The notes beneath the pieces were generated by a model that saw only the letters and a program-made list of their open reading frames with translations, ran no database searches and had not been told where the DNA came from. A stretch of DNA of 64,000 bases, from the NCBI GenBank assembly GCA_012934845.2, contig WNNJ02000525.1:1-64000 (forward strand), given 5' to 3'. A program made the translations under genes and the position numbers. The stretch comes from Pomphorhynchus laevis (lineage: Eukaryota; Acanthocephala; Palaeacanthocephala; Echinorhynchida; Pomphorhynchidae). This document shows positions 9,102-20,584 of this stretch, one piece after another; position 1 is the stretch's first letter, and every line of letters begins with the position of its first letter.

Positions 9102-9437
9102 TCATTCTTTAGGCAAAGATTCTTCAATTGATTGCGGAGTCATGTATGGAGTAACCTGGACCGGTTCAAAGTCCCCGTAAGTATCTGATCTAATTTGTAA
9201 TGCGAGCTCCATTGGTTGGTGAGGAGTCGCAGTAACGCTATTTATATTGAAATCTTCCAATAGATTGTCGTCCAATAGCTCTGTATTAAATTTCGTGATC
9301 GTTAAACGTTGATTAAGCGTCGAAACACCAGTGATATGTTCAATTTGCTTTTTAACAGACTGAACCGTTGATTCTTTGCTAGATTCAATAAAATATGTTG
9401 TTTTTAAACGACGTATTACCAAATATACTTTGCTCAT
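9102..9437 (-). CDS. ELOB: Elongin B (ubiquitin-like subunit of elongin and of Cullin-2/5 ligases)
   Basis: A 111-residue protein, close to the 118 of human elongin B. It begins MSKVYLVIRRLKTTYF, matching the opening strand MDVFLMIRRHKTTIF of the family. A ubiquitin-like fold follows (KESTVQSVKKQIEHITG, then TARP-like TATPHQPMELALQIR) and an acidic C-terminal tail. Elongin B pairs with elongin C as adaptor in VHL/SOCS-box Cullin ligases and in the elongin elongation complex in the nucleus. The ATG at 9437 is the only sensible start. An AG acceptor lies 11 bases before it. The gene is intronless in the coding part and stands alone, with AT-rich DNA on both sides. Confidence 0.88.
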   Translation of the reverse strand: MSKVYLVIRRLKTTYFIESSKESTVQSVKKQIEHITGVSTLNQRLTITKFNTELLDDNLLEDFNINSVTATPHQPMELALQIRSDTYGDFEPVQVTPYMTPQSIEESLPKE

Positions 9438-9447
9438 ATCTCAATAT

Positions 9448-9485
9448 CTAAAAACATTTTCAGAATTAGTAAACAACAAGCATAC
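9448..9485 (-). other. Candidate 38-base intron or trans-splice acceptor before elongin B
   Basis: On the minus strand a GTATGC donor, a TACTAAT branch-like word and a TTTTTAG acceptor lie within 38 bases. The acceptor is 11 bases upstream of the elongin B ATG. It is either a very short 5'-UTR intron or a spliced-leader acceptor whose upstream donor-like word is chance. Confidence 0.4.
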
Positions 9486-10012
9486 CTTTGGAAAACGATT
9501 ACATTGATAACTGTTAGAACTGAATCCGAAATGTCTTACTTATATTTCGATAAAAATAGGGCAAAATATGTTTACTAGCAGCAAACCTTTGCAATATAGA
9601 AGTGCATTGTTAACATTTGTTTCCTACATAAAATAATATGTGAATCTTTTTGCACAAATGTTTTGCCATCAGTTTGGAAATTGGCAGTGGCTGGATTTGT
9701 TATCTATATTGTAATAATTCAATAGTGTTTAATTCAATGTCTTTTAGTTATTGTCTGTTGGTAGTACCTATTATTAGTCTAAATATCGATGTTCATAGTA
9801 ATAATTATTCTAATAATTATAATTTGTACTTTGTACTTTAGATATGTTTTAACTTTTACTGTAAATCAACATATTTGTTCATGATAATAAATGAAAGTTA
9901 ACTTATTATTGCTTCATTGATATTGAATCATTGTAAAAATAAAGATATAAGCATTTTACCATATTTTTGAACTAATAGAAATAGTTTATATTGATTTACA
10001 TGGATTTCATAC

Positions 10013-10173
10013 CGATAGGTATTGAAATCTGAAACTCTCGGCGCCTTGGGTAGAGGGGCTACCTTTTTTCGACGAGCTCGGTAAGCGTATTCGCCGTCAC
10101 TGCGACGATCCTCGCGCAAAGACGTTTTTACTCCATAGGATGAGCCTGGTCGTGCAAACAGGCAACGCAGTTT
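10013..10173 (-). CDS. Candidate internal exon of an unrecognised gene
   Basis: On the minus strand a pyrimidine-rich CTCTGTCCGTCGTCCCCAACATAG acceptor region is followed by 161 open bases and a GTATGA donor. The translated exon is basic and GC-richer than its surroundings (residues such as SSYGVKTSLREDRRSDGEY and RRKKVAPLPKAPRVSDFN). An in-frame TAG overlapping the acceptor AG fits an exon edge. I do not recognise the protein, and no partner exons were found nearby. It could be a chance frame. Confidence 0.4.
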
Positions 10174-10259
10174 CTATGTTGGGGACGACGGACAGAGACA
10201 CTGATAACTTTTAACTAATAAGCTTATTTATTATTAAAAAAAATTACAACAAAAAAATA

Positions 10260-11450
10260 AAAAATGGAAATATAAATAACCAGAGAAAAATTAGAATAAA
10301 CATTTGTGCAAAGCAAAATACAAAATAAATCCATCAGAACTGCCTATTACATGTTAAATACGCGTCTGTTGAAAAATATTAGTTTCTAAATTGATTTTGC
10401 TTGACGGACAGAAGGAAAATTTTATAATAAAATGATAAAATTTATCCATACTATTCATAAAATATAAATTTGAATGATAAACTGTACTTTTTTATAGCTT
10501 CTAGGCTCGAAATATTTTTAAATAGTAACTTGTACAGTAAGGTTTTTGGATATTTAAAAGAAATAAACTTGTAGTCTAGCATCGAAAATATAGATGAAAC
10601 TGATGTAACCCTAATACAAAAAATATAGAAACGAAATTATAGAAACGAAACTTGGATTTTAAAGAAAAATATTATAAATATAACATATTAATAAGAAATA
10701 ATTAAATTTAATTAACTTTAATGAAAATTAAATATAAAAAGCTAATTGTAAAAAGTAAATTTGGATTTTAAGGAAATATATTATAAATATAATATATTAA
10801 TACAAATTAATATATCAATTAATGAAAATTAAATATAAGAAATATAATATATAAATAAATATATGACAAAATATAACAAAATTAAAATATGATGAAAATA
10901 TAGATTAATTCTAATATAATATTAATATGTATATTAATATATTATAAATTTAATATATTAATAAAAATGATATAATTAAATTTAATTACATAAATTACTA
11001 ATTTAAAACAAAACTTGTATTATAAAGAAAATTAAATGATCACATCAATTCTTAAATTATTGTCAGTTAATTGATTTAGATTTCAACGTATATAGAAATC
11101 AGCAATTTGTAAACGAATAAAGAAGGCATAGAATTTTATCTAAACAAAAGTTAAACTTTATTAAAACAAATATTTTAATAGTTTTAACTTTTATATTACT
11201 TTATATAACGATCGCATATATTTAATAACATATTTTCAAAGAAACACAATAATTGACTTGTATCGTAAATATGGGATTTTCAAACTTAAAGAAACTAAAC
11301 TTGATACATACAAAACAATATTAAATATAATATTGAACAGTCTTAAGTTTTAATATGTAATAATATTGTTCTCTTTACAGTTATTTAATTTAAAAAGGAA
11401 ACTTCTGCAAACCAATTAAATATAATTAATATTATATTTAATAATATTAA
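10260..11450. other. AT-rich non-coding DNA
   Basis: Runs of TTAAATATAAT-like words and no coding signal. Bases 10333-10400 and 12180-12230 share a loose GCGTCTG...TTGAAAAA...TTTCTAAATT-like stretch, possibly an old dispersed repeat. Confidence 0.5.
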
Positions 11451-11462
11451 ATGACTAATAAA

Positions 11463-11720
11463 AAAAATAAATGTTTCACATTTTTTCTCTTTCCCCCGTA
11501 TTTGCAACATTTATACAAAAATACACGCATTGATGTGCCCCGCTTTTTACAATTTTTCTCTTTTCCCCGTGTTTGCAACATTTATACAAAAATACAAGCA
11601 TTGATGTATACAAACATTGATTTATACAAAAATACAAGCAGGATGCGGGGCACATCAATGCTTGTATTTTTGTATAAATGTTGCAAACACGAGGAAAAGA
11701 GAAAAATTGTGAAACATTTT
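11463..11720. repeat. Compound inverted repeat beside a hammerhead motif
   Basis: The unit TTTGCAACATTTATACAAAA with flanking TTTCTCTTT and CATTGATGTGCCCCGC words occurs twice in tandem (11463-11620). It then appears once in inverted orientation (11643-11720, GCGGGGCACATCAATGC and onward to GTGAAACATTTTTTT). The result is a strong fold-back with one duplicated arm. It ends four bases before the hammerhead-like motif at 11724. Confidence 0.7.
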
Positions 11721-11723
11721 TTT

Positions 11724-11768
11724 GTAATCCTGATGATGATAGCAGGAGCTATCGAAATATAGAATTTT
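11724..11768 (+). ncRNA. Hammerhead-ribozyme-like motif next to inverted repeat
   Basis: CTGATGA core at 11730-11736, a six-pair perfect stem II GATAGC/GCTATC with loop AGGA, GAA, self-complementary ATAT as stem III, A17, then GAAT, which pairs partly with AATC upstream as stem I. The core and stem II are intact; stem I is weak (pairs 1, 2 and 4 only). The architecture matches the motifs at 8452 and 54121. Confidence 0.6.
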
Positions 11769-11950
11769 TTTATCAAAGGATAATTTCTGCTTCTTTGTTC
11801 CTGTAATAACTATATATAAAATTATTAAGTTTCAGTTTAAAACTTAATATGTTTTGGACTAAAACATATTATGAAACATAATATGTTTTATGATGTTTTA
11901 CGAATTTATAAAATAATATGTTTCGCATTAGAATAAGATACTAGATAATC

Positions 11951-12063
11951 AAATTTCATCAGAGGAAATGCGCCATTGGCGTGTATTTGACCCCGCTATT
12001 ATGTTGGGTCGGAAAAAAATGGCCGAAATCTGATAACATAGCAGTTTCTCCTAATGACCTCCT
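11951..12063 (+). repeat. Short dispersed repeat with imperfect inverted ends, copy 1
   Basis: About 113 bases, matched in reverse complement by 60828-60942. Shared blocks include CAGAGGAAAT, GTATTTGACCCCGCT, ATATG-like GG, GGCCGAAA and CTGATA.CATAGCA. The ends, CATCAGAGGAAA and TTTCTCCTAATGACC, are rough inverted repeats. Function unknown; a MITE-like or RNA-derived element is possible. Confidence 0.6.
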
Positions 12064-12755
12064 TTCTTTATTCAAATACTTTCTATATTATTTATTAGTC
12101 AATTCATAAAAATTGACTAATAAAGTCAATTATAAAATTGACTAATAAAAATTGATAGCAGATTGTGATATTCGTGGCCCAATACACGTCTGAAGGTTTT
12201 TTGTTGAAAAACGTAAGTTTTGAAATTTAAATCTAAATTTAAAAAATAATAATTTAAATCAAAAATGGAAATCAAACTAACTTTTTGATTTCAGATTATT
12301 TAATGTTCAATTCAAATTTGACTATCTATAAATATGAGATATTTAGTATATTAATTGTTCGTTATAATTTGTAATAATAGTAAACAAATAGTTCAACAAT
12401 TTCGAAAGTGATTATTGTCCAACGCATTTGATTAAATCACACATTGATTAGTCTCTTTATCGATTAACCTTCAATTAAGTTATATGGTTCAAATGAATAA
12501 ACACAAAGGAATTGTTCTAATTTCAAATGGGACTGAATTCTATCAACAGCCAATCATCATCAACTGCCTCCATGTAAACGTTTATTAATTAACAAATGAT
12601 AAAAGAGTTATCACAAGAAAATTATCTACAACAAAGTTGGATGTAAAAAGTCGATTATTTTCCATTGAACGCTGGGCACTTTCGAAGTTCACTCGTAACC
12701 GATGAAGGATTAAAAAGTAATGATTATCAACCTGAACGCTCAGCACATTCGAAGG

Positions 12756-13349
12756 TCACTCAATAATTGATGATACTTGAACAATGGTTTCAAAATTACC
12801 AATCACATGCCAATGTTCGACTACCCCAGGATTAAGACGGTCTTCAAACGTGAAATAGTTTGATGAGCAAGTAATCCATCCTTGATCTGCAGTTCGTAAT
12901 TCCGACAAGGATGGAATCTTACTACTTGAAAATACCAATGCCTTTAGATGATGTCGTAATGCGAATTGATTAATAACACATAAAATATAATGTTTATCTG
13001 TACAAGGATTCAAGCCGTTGTCGGCATTTAAAGTGTCTAACGAGAATACTACAAGCATCCTTAGATACTCAAGATCGGTGGAGAACATATATTGTAGTAG
13101 AAATTCATCTATTCTACTAACATCGTTAAGAATTCGTATACGATTTAAGATTTTGAACGTTGAGAGATCTGGTAAGAAACGCTCCAACGCATTCATACAA
13201 TCTACGTGGCTTTGAAAAACCCAGCAGATACTAGAGGGTTCGTGTGTCATTTTCTTGAGTACAAGTCTCCATATTAAGCAGTTTACATCATCAGCATTGT
13301 TGATCCCAGTCAGTAACAAGGTTCCTTGTCCACATATCCACCGCTCCAT
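12756..13349 (-). CDS. RecA-fold-like protein, possibly SWSAP1 (Shu complex) homologue
   Basis: A 197-residue frame opening with MERWICGQGTLLLTGINN, then an ICWVF strand, an IRILNDVSRIDEFLLQY segment, an LRMLVVFSLDTL strand, a long helix ending HHLKALVFSSS, and a tail EHWHVIGNFETIVQVSSI. The order of strands and the tryptophan-bearing last strand recall SWSAP1, the small RAD51-paralogue-like ATPase that works with SWS1 in homologous recombination. The Walker A lysine pattern is missing (GINNADD), as in degenerate RecA relatives. The match is by topology, not strong identity. It could be another RAD51-like or ELP5/6-like protein. An AG directly precedes the ATG. Confidence 0.4.
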   Translation of the reverse strand: MERWICGQGTLLLTGINNADDVNCLIWRLVLKKMTHEPSSICWVFQSHVDCMNALERFLPDLSTFKILNRIRILNDVSRIDEFLLQYMFSTDLEYLRMLVVFSLDTLNADNGLNPCTDKHYILCVINQFALRHHLKALVFSSSKIPSLSELRTADQGWITCSSNYFTFEDRLNPGVVEHWHVIGNFETIVQVSSIIE

Positions 13350-13924
13350 CTACCACCGAAAATTTATTGTTTCGATTTAGCAAATATATACAATTGTCAA
13401 ATCACGATTGAAGCTCTTCTCTTGATGAGCATTCTCACTTGAGATTTTACGTTGAGAAATTAAATTTAGAAACTGTTCTGAAAAAGTTAATGATTTTATT
13501 TAAAAAATATAATTTTTAACATCAAATAATTTTAATAAAATTTTCACCATCCACAATCGATCGAATTATATAGAAACCAAGCTGAAATTATATTAATTAC
13601 GAAATTAACACAAAATTTCGCTACTATTAAAAGTTTAAAATTTTTCTCAAATTTTTCGTTTACATTTATTTTTTATCTATTGTTAATTTAATTTTTTATT
13701 TAATTATTTTATTTTGCATTAGGTCAAGTTTTGTATAATTTTTCAATAGTTTTAACACAAATATTAATTTTTACATAAATTTCAAATTATATTTGTACAA
13801 AATATTTATTTGTGTTCATATTTGGCGAGATATGTATATAATGTATCTATTATATATGTATATAATTTATATAAGTGTATTATATATTATACATGTTGAA
13901 TTATTACATCAGCCGGTAAGCGAT

Positions 13925-14185
13925 TGCTTGCTGGGCTGGAAATCAAATATAAAAACAAACAGAAAAAGGTAAGAATCAGGTGTTAATTGCAGCAACTTCG
14001 AAGTGTATATTCAATGCTCGACGAAATGCTTTGTTGCTTTGACTATCGATAATTGCAGATGGCAGTCTATTCCATTGATTCACTACACGGTATCTAATAT
14101 CCTGGTGGTATCGATGTAGCTTTCGGTGATGTTGGAGCATTAATCGGTGCCTTCGCGGATTTTTGCAATCTAGGAGGCCACTTAA
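13925..14185 (-). mobile_element. 3'-terminal fragment of a CR1-type LINE
   Basis: The minus strand encodes the segment RYRVVNQWNRLPSAIID followed by KAFRRALN and a stop. That is the standard C-terminal end of CR1/Jockey-type ORF2 (RVVNAWNSLP...FK.RLD). Only this tail remains, sitting between the 12.7-kb gene and CWC15. Confidence 0.6.
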
Positions 14186-14431
14186 ATTAATATTTAATTT
14201 TTAAAATACAAATCATTAAGAAACCACAACATTATTACGAAATTACTTAACAAATTACTAAATCATTGAAAAAAGGAGGTCGAATCGATCATCAAATATT
14301 GATGCTAATTAATATGAATTTCAAAAGCAATAGAAATAAATTATAGTTTTTTTTTTATTGTTTTTCGTGCATAAGTTACTTAGTTCAACTAATACGTTAT
14401 ATGTCAACAAAACGTTACATGTCAACAAACT

Positions 14432-15079
14432 TTATTTTATGTATTTATCCATAAACCGTCGATGAAAACTTGAACGCAATGAATCATTAATGAAAGTCAC
14501 CGGTTTATTGTCATTAACAGATTTTGCGCAGTTCTTAAACACTACATCGTCATTCCATCGTCGTTTTACGGTGAACTCATTTTCAATTTGAGGTAGGGAA
14601 GGATCTCGAATATTGAAAAGTGGATTTCCACGCAGAATATTTTCTCTTCGAATGAGCTCCTCTTCTTCTTTATTTTTTGCCATTTCTAAAAGTTCCTCTT
14701 GCGCTCGTTCCCTCTTAATTCTGTTTAGTTCTGCGTAGAGCTCGGTAGTTTCTTCATCCGATTCACCGGAGTCATCGCTCGATTCCGACGAATCTTCAAT
14801 AGGGTCATCTGCATCCAATTTTGCTAATGCCATTAATTGAGGTTCAGGAACTAATTTTCTCTTTTTAGCAGTATGTGATGACTTGCGTTCACGGTCTTCC
14901 AATTCCACTCTAAGATCCCGTTCAACTATATCCGCTACGCTATTTTGACCTTTCTCTCTGTATTTAAGTTTTGTGTGTGATGGCATGTCTTGTGAGGAAT
15001 ACTGACGTGATATAGAGCTGAGATCAGCTTCACCGCGAGCAAAGCCGCCATGTGCAGGATTTATTGCATTATTGGACAT
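14432..15079 (-). CDS. CWC15: Spliceosome-associated protein CWC15 (AD-002 family)
   Basis: A 215-residue protein when started at the ATG at 15079; upstream residues in the frame are non-ATG. The N-terminus NPAHGGFARGEADLS, then QYSSQDMPSHTKLKYR, matches the family opening ARGGRGKGEGDLS...SSRDLPSHTKIKYR. An acidic linker follows, then a charged helix (ELNRIKRERAQEELLE), ENILRGNPLFN, and the C-terminal signature FTVKRRWNDDVVFKNCAK ending MDKYIK. All family blocks are present. CWC15 belongs to the Prp19/CDC5L part of the catalytic spliceosome and acts in the nucleus. A TTTTTATATAG acceptor lies just upstream of the start, so a 5'-UTR intron or trans-splicing is likely. Confidence 0.95.
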   Translation of the reverse strand: MSNNAINPAHGGFARGEADLSSISRQYSSQDMPSHTKLKYREKGQNSVADIVERDLRVELEDRERKSSHTAKKRKLVPEPQLMALAKLDADDPIEDSSESSDDSGESDEETTELYAELNRIKRERAQEELLEMAKNKEEEELIRRENILRGNPLFNIRDPSLPQIENEFTVKRRWNDDVVFKNCAKSVNDNKPVTFINDSLRSSFHRRFMDKYIK

Positions 15080-15119
15080 TATCAATTTTAACAATCTATA
15101 TAAAAACACAAATACTACA

Positions 15120-15840
15120 TATTAGTTTTACATTTTATTAGATATAAAATTATTATGCTTAATATAATACTTTATAATTAAAATTAAAAAATAACAATTA
15201 AATTTTTTAATTTTAAATAATATATAATAATAATTAATTAAATAAAATTAATAATATTAATTAATTAATAATTAATATTTATTTATTTTTAAATAAAATC
15301 AATAATAATTAATTTTTTAATAATTAATATTTAATTTATTAGATATAATATTATTATGTTTAATATAATAATTATATTTTATAATAACAAATTATTTATA
15401 TTATATAATAATTAATATACCTTTATTGTATTTAACAAAATATCATTAAATATAACAAATATGTTATTACAAGTATAAAATATGAAGTAAATTGACCATT
15501 TTCACAATTTTAAATTGTTACACTTTATAAATCTATTTTATAAGCAAATCAGAAACATTTTTATTAAACGGTTTAAAGTTAGTAGACGGTTATCTATTAC
15601 AGAAGAAAATTTTATCACAATTTACGATATTATTAACAATATAATAAATCAATAAAACAATATAATATTTTCAATATTTTAATAATTTTTATTATAATAT
15701 CATAATATAATTATGTCACTTGACGTAAAGATGATATTCGTTTTTATGTATTAAATGTTTGACTGATCACCGTTTTCCTTTGAATAACTATGACGTATAC
15801 TCTTATCTTGTTGTCTGTGCACACTCGGGCATTTTTCACA
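15120..15840. other. Extremely AT-rich spacer
   Basis: Almost only A and T, with TTAATTAATAAT and TAATTATT words. No gene, ribozyme motif or element was recognised. Confidence 0.6.
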
Positions 15841-16700
15841 ATCTTAAGTTCTAAGACACCAACTATGACCACGTTGACAACTGCTATTAAGAATTACACG
15901 TTCATTAGGGAATCCGTCATAACACTTGACAAAATTATACATCGCAATCAAGTCCAGATATAGTAAGCTTGGTCGGGTAGAACACATACTTAATGTTAAA
16001 ATACGCTCTGCATATTGCGAGCTAGTGATGTACATAACTTAGATCCACGTTTAAAGATACTATCCAGACTCAATTTCGCTTTGGGTACGCATAAAAACAG
16101 CCTGAATGCCATATTCTATATGAGACCTTATTAAAGCATTGAAAAACGTTTTTAAGAACTCAACGTTCAACAAACAAAACGATTTTTTATCACATACAGA
16201 AAGTGTCTGCTTTCAGAGCATATACTATCAGTGTTATGTGTGTCTTCAACGATACCTAGATCACGTGTGAAGGATATTGAGTTTACCAAACAGGATCCTA
16301 ACATATAACCAGAGTACACTATACTATTATCAAAGTAAGTGAACACACTTATCAATATTTTGACAAATACCAACGCGCAACTCCATTGGTGAATTACATT
16401 TAAGTCTAACTACAATGTATTCAACTTTTGTTCAAACCTTAAGATCGACAGCAAAAGCTAGGTGCCTGCAGCTCATTTGAGCCAGCAATGTGTTTAGATA
16501 AATAATGAACAGAAAAGGCCCAAGAACAGAACCTTGATGCTTACCATATTGACTGCACGAGATGAAGACAATATCGATCCCACGAGACACAATGTGATCG
16601 ATGCGATAAAATCTGTTTAATCCAATTTACTACAATTAGATTGATGCCATAATTTCTTGGCACTTCAAAAATAGTGCACTATGCCTTGCGGTTGGTGCAC
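15840..16700 (-). mobile_element. Old CR1-type LINE fragment (ORF2 C-terminal half)
   Basis: Similar over nearly its whole length to 41830-42720 (for example CATCGCAATCAAGTC, TTGAGTTT.CCAAACAGGATC and AGCTCATTTGAGCCAG). That copy still shows RT motifs upstream. Frames are broken throughout. Bases 16672-16705 form a small hairpin, AATAGTGCAC with GTGCACTATT. Confidence 0.65.
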
Positions 16701-16973
16701 TATTTCGGGGTTGCATCAACCCCATATCAGCACAAACTCTGCTGCTATGAATCTGGAGTAAATTGTCATGGTCATTTTATTTACCGCTAACAGCATTGTT
16801 TCTTATTATTTAGTGAAATTAACGTTGTTGGCGGGGGTGATGCTTATACAATTTATGGGCATTATCTTTACTTCATTCACTTCACGTTAAAAATTTTGAG
16901 GGATAAAATAAGCATTGCAGAAAAAGTTACAATTATAGAAAAAGTTATAATTGTTCAGTCTAATTACAATCAA

Positions 16974-17030
16974 TTCAATCAGTTGCAGATCAATTCAATC
17001 AGTTGCAGATCAATTCAATCAGTTGCAGTA
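16974..17030 (+). repeat. Three copies of a 20-bp direct repeat
   Basis: ATCAATTCAATCAGTTGCAG is repeated three times without change, just before the L2-like LINE. A minisatellite or LINE 5'-UTR repeat is possible. Confidence 0.85.
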
Positions 17031-18032
17031 GCGAATTTAGCAGCTTAAACACACAAGGATGTTAACGGGATGACGTAAAAACAGCTAAGAACGATACCAA
17101 CTATGCACAACTGCAAGTACAGTGTTAGACACACAACTGCAGCGTCTGGATCACAATCGCCTGCGACAACAATAAGTCTAAAGAGGACTTACTATGTAGA
17201 TTTTGTGCCACACATTAATCTGCAAACTCTCCCAACAGCACATATCAACTCCAACACGTCCACTCAAACTACCCCTATCATTTCCAACGTTCTTTCTCCA
17301 CACACCGACACTGCCGCCATATGCACTTCCCATAATGCCATCTTCACTCCCGGACATCATCCGTCCGGTCCTTCCATTCTCGTTTATCAATAACCTACAT
17401 CCATCAACAAAATCACCTTCACCAACCTCCACGATCCTTCAAGGCACAACCTTTCCTCGCATCGCTTGCTACCTTTTTATTATCGTTATCATCTATGTCT
17501 TCTGTCTTTAAACCTACTCAATCCACATACTCAACTCCTAGCTCTCATATAGTTACCTCACCCACTCACGTCACTCTTCCTCCTTTACGGAAACGCTTTC
17601 CTTCTCGTGATCGTTGGGTCATCGTCAGCAATATCCATCCTTCCACCTCCTTGTTTCCACAAGCACATCTCGACCAAGATTTTTCCGTCTTCAGATCCAT
17701 TCTCTCGTCTCTTGTTCCTGCGGATAACCCATTATGTTTCAACGACATCTCACCTGTCGCGTTTATTCGACTAAACAAATCTTCTCAATCTAATCCTTCC
17801 CAGCTCCTTCTCCTAAAAATTGTTTTCAAGCATCACTCTTACGCGTCCTTTGTCCTCTCCCAACGATTTAAACTCATATTTTCTTCAGCCACTCGCATTA
17901 TCCCCGATCGCAACCCCTCGAAATCGCTCAACTCTCTTATGCCCTTCATCCAAAACATCAACGGAAATTATCAAGTATCTACACCAGCCCCAAAATTCGA
18001 TGGCGCTCCATCTCCCTTATGTGTCTTATCCG

Positions 18033-20553
18033 CTAGTCCCTATTACCACCACACACAGTTTCTGCTTCAGCCCCCTCAACACTAAATCTATTCTTTATAA
18101 ATCCGATCTCATCATCAACCTATTCACCAGGCAATACATCGATTTCTTCTGCCTCACCGAATTCTGGCACTACAATTCCGACGACCTCTTCGCCGGTTGC
18201 TCACTAGTTGAATCCGTCCGCCCCTCAGCTTATCCCCTTCTAAATTCTCTAATCATGATGGCATCGTCGCATTCGCCCGTCATCCCCACGTCTCTTCGCA
18301 AATTATTCCCTTTTAAGTCCTTGCTCTTTTGAATTGCCACTTGCCGTTCATCTATCCCGATCGCTCTGGATCTCGCCATCGTATAACGTCCTTATTCTTC
18401 AGCTCTTACCTCCTTATTTTTTACCGAACCCGCTGACTTCCTGTCCAAATGTTCTTTGTCCTCCATCTCTTCCCTCGTTCTTGGCAATTTCAACATCCGC
18501 CTCGAACCTCCTCTTCCACCGACATATCCTTGGCGAGGCACTCTCATATCCAATGCCCCCAGACATATCCTTTGCGAGGCACTCGACATCATCGCTGTCC
18601 CCGAACGTTTTGCTGCATGTACGTCACTGTCAATTTCCGATCCTGGTCTAACCGATCACTTTCTCGTCACTGTTGACCTCACTTCCGACCACACCCGCTT
18701 CACACACCTACCATTCTACGCCACAATTGGAGAAATCTTAGCTTCCCCCTTCTCCGCTCTGCCTTACTCAAATCGTCTCAACCCTCTTTCACAATAGCAT
18801 TTTCTTCGACTAACGATATCACCATTCACTTCGACTCTGAACTAACATCCGCTCTTGATCTACACTAGCTTTTCAATAATCACACTCACCGTCGCTTGCA
18901 CCGTACCCTATGGTTTGACATACAATGCCTACTCTCAAAGCGTCGACTCCGTCGTGCATTTCGAGTCTATCACCACTCTCTCAGACGTGATATCCGATCG
19001 ATCACTCCTTCTTTCCGTGATACCTATCTTGCTCATTGGCGGTCTCATCTCAACCTACTACGTACAAAATGCAAATATTTCTGGCAGCATAAAATCATCA
19101 ATTCATTCAACTCTAAGTTTCTCTGACATACTTTTAACACAATCCTTTCTCGCTCCTCTTGGTTTTGCAACATCAATCTCAATGATTATTCGTCATTTCT
19201 CCAGATCAAAGTATCCATGTTGCTCTCTCACAACACGTCTCCATCCCATCCCACTCTTCCCCGTAGCGCCTCATCCTCCCGGAACTCTTTCGTCTTCTCA
19301 TTATCTCACCTGCCGAAGTCTCATATGTCATCATGTACTTACCCAACAATACCTCACCTGCCGATACCATGCCTACCCCGATACTTAAATCCATATCTTC
19401 ATCGATATCCCAATTCCTCAACAACTTATTTAACTCGTCTATCCGCAGTCGACACTCGATCTTCATCTCCCTCGATCTCTCCTCCGCCTTCGACATCGTC
19501 AACCACTCCATTCTTCTTTCTCGCATTCGTTATGATTACGGATTATCTTCCACCTCAGTAGAATTGTTTGCCTCATATCAATCCGACCCTTATTTCCGCG
19601 TCTGTTCTAATTCATCATCATACCGTTCGATCCCTATATTAAACGGGGTCCCACAAGGTTCAGTCCTAGGTCGCTTGTTTTTCTCTGTTCTGCTTGGCAA
19701 TCTCTCTTCGTTTATTAAACCTTTCTAATTTAACGTCATGCAATACGCCGATGACATCCTCATCTATGATCATGCACCCGCCTATCGCATACATGATATC
19801 AACATTTCTGCCTCCAACTGTCTTTCTATCTACAAACGTATCTCCCATCTTCATCTCGTTCTAAACCCCGAGGTGTCCAGAATAATGTGAATCCTTCCCC
19901 GTCAACCTAACATATCTCCTACTCGTATATTTTCCTTATCAATAATCCCCATAGTCCCACATTTCCCTAAAACCTTTCGTCCGTGACAAGGTTCACTTGT
20001 CTAACTTAATTCTCCTTGACATCCGCCGTATCCGCCCCTTATCGACTTCCGTTCCTGTATGTCTCTTCTTACAACGCTTCTTTTCCCTAAAATAAATTAC
20101 TGCCTCAGCCTTTTCGCCAATTCTCCAACATCCATCATCCTACCCCTTCAACGCATAATCAACTCCGCCGTTCGAGTGATCTTTCGTCCCCGTCGCTTTG
20201 ACCACATATCCGCATATCTTGCCCAACTCGCCTGGCCCACCATCCACATCCGCATCAAACTCCGCTTTCTTCTCGTAACTTTTCGTCTCATCGCTGTCGG
20301 CTCCCCATCGGTCATCAACCTCCCTTTCTTAGACGATAATCGCATCACCTCTCTACCACTGCGTTCCCGTCATACCCTCTTATTCCACGTTCCCAATTAC
20401 TCTAACAATAACCGTCTTAGATCCATCCTCGTCGCCGTGAGGAAGGATCGGAGACCTTCACTCACCTGGAATCAACTCCCTCTCGACGTCCGCCGCGCTC
20501 CCTCCTTTATCACATTCAAATACCTCCTCAGTTCCCACCTTCTCGACACATGA
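18033..20553 (+). pseudogene. Broken ORF2 of the L2-like LINE
   Basis: The coding remnants lie in at least three frames: 17820-18332 and 18456-18797 (endonuclease), 18855-19388 (linker), 19333-19728 (RT core) and 20059-20553 (C-terminal). YADD begins in a different frame from the QGSVLG block. The last piece keeps the typical INYCLSLFANSP, LDRR-like and TWNQLPLDVRRAPSFITFK end. ORF1 is not securely identified; the stretch 17103-17500 may be part of it. Confidence 0.75.
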
Positions 20554-20584
20554 TTTACATTTTTGTTTTGTTGTGGTCATGTAA

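Noticed and set aside
17178-17432. Minus-strand open frames across the L2-like LINE and similar antisense frames over other LINEs
   Set aside because: They are shadows of the plus-strand element; composition follows the real strand.
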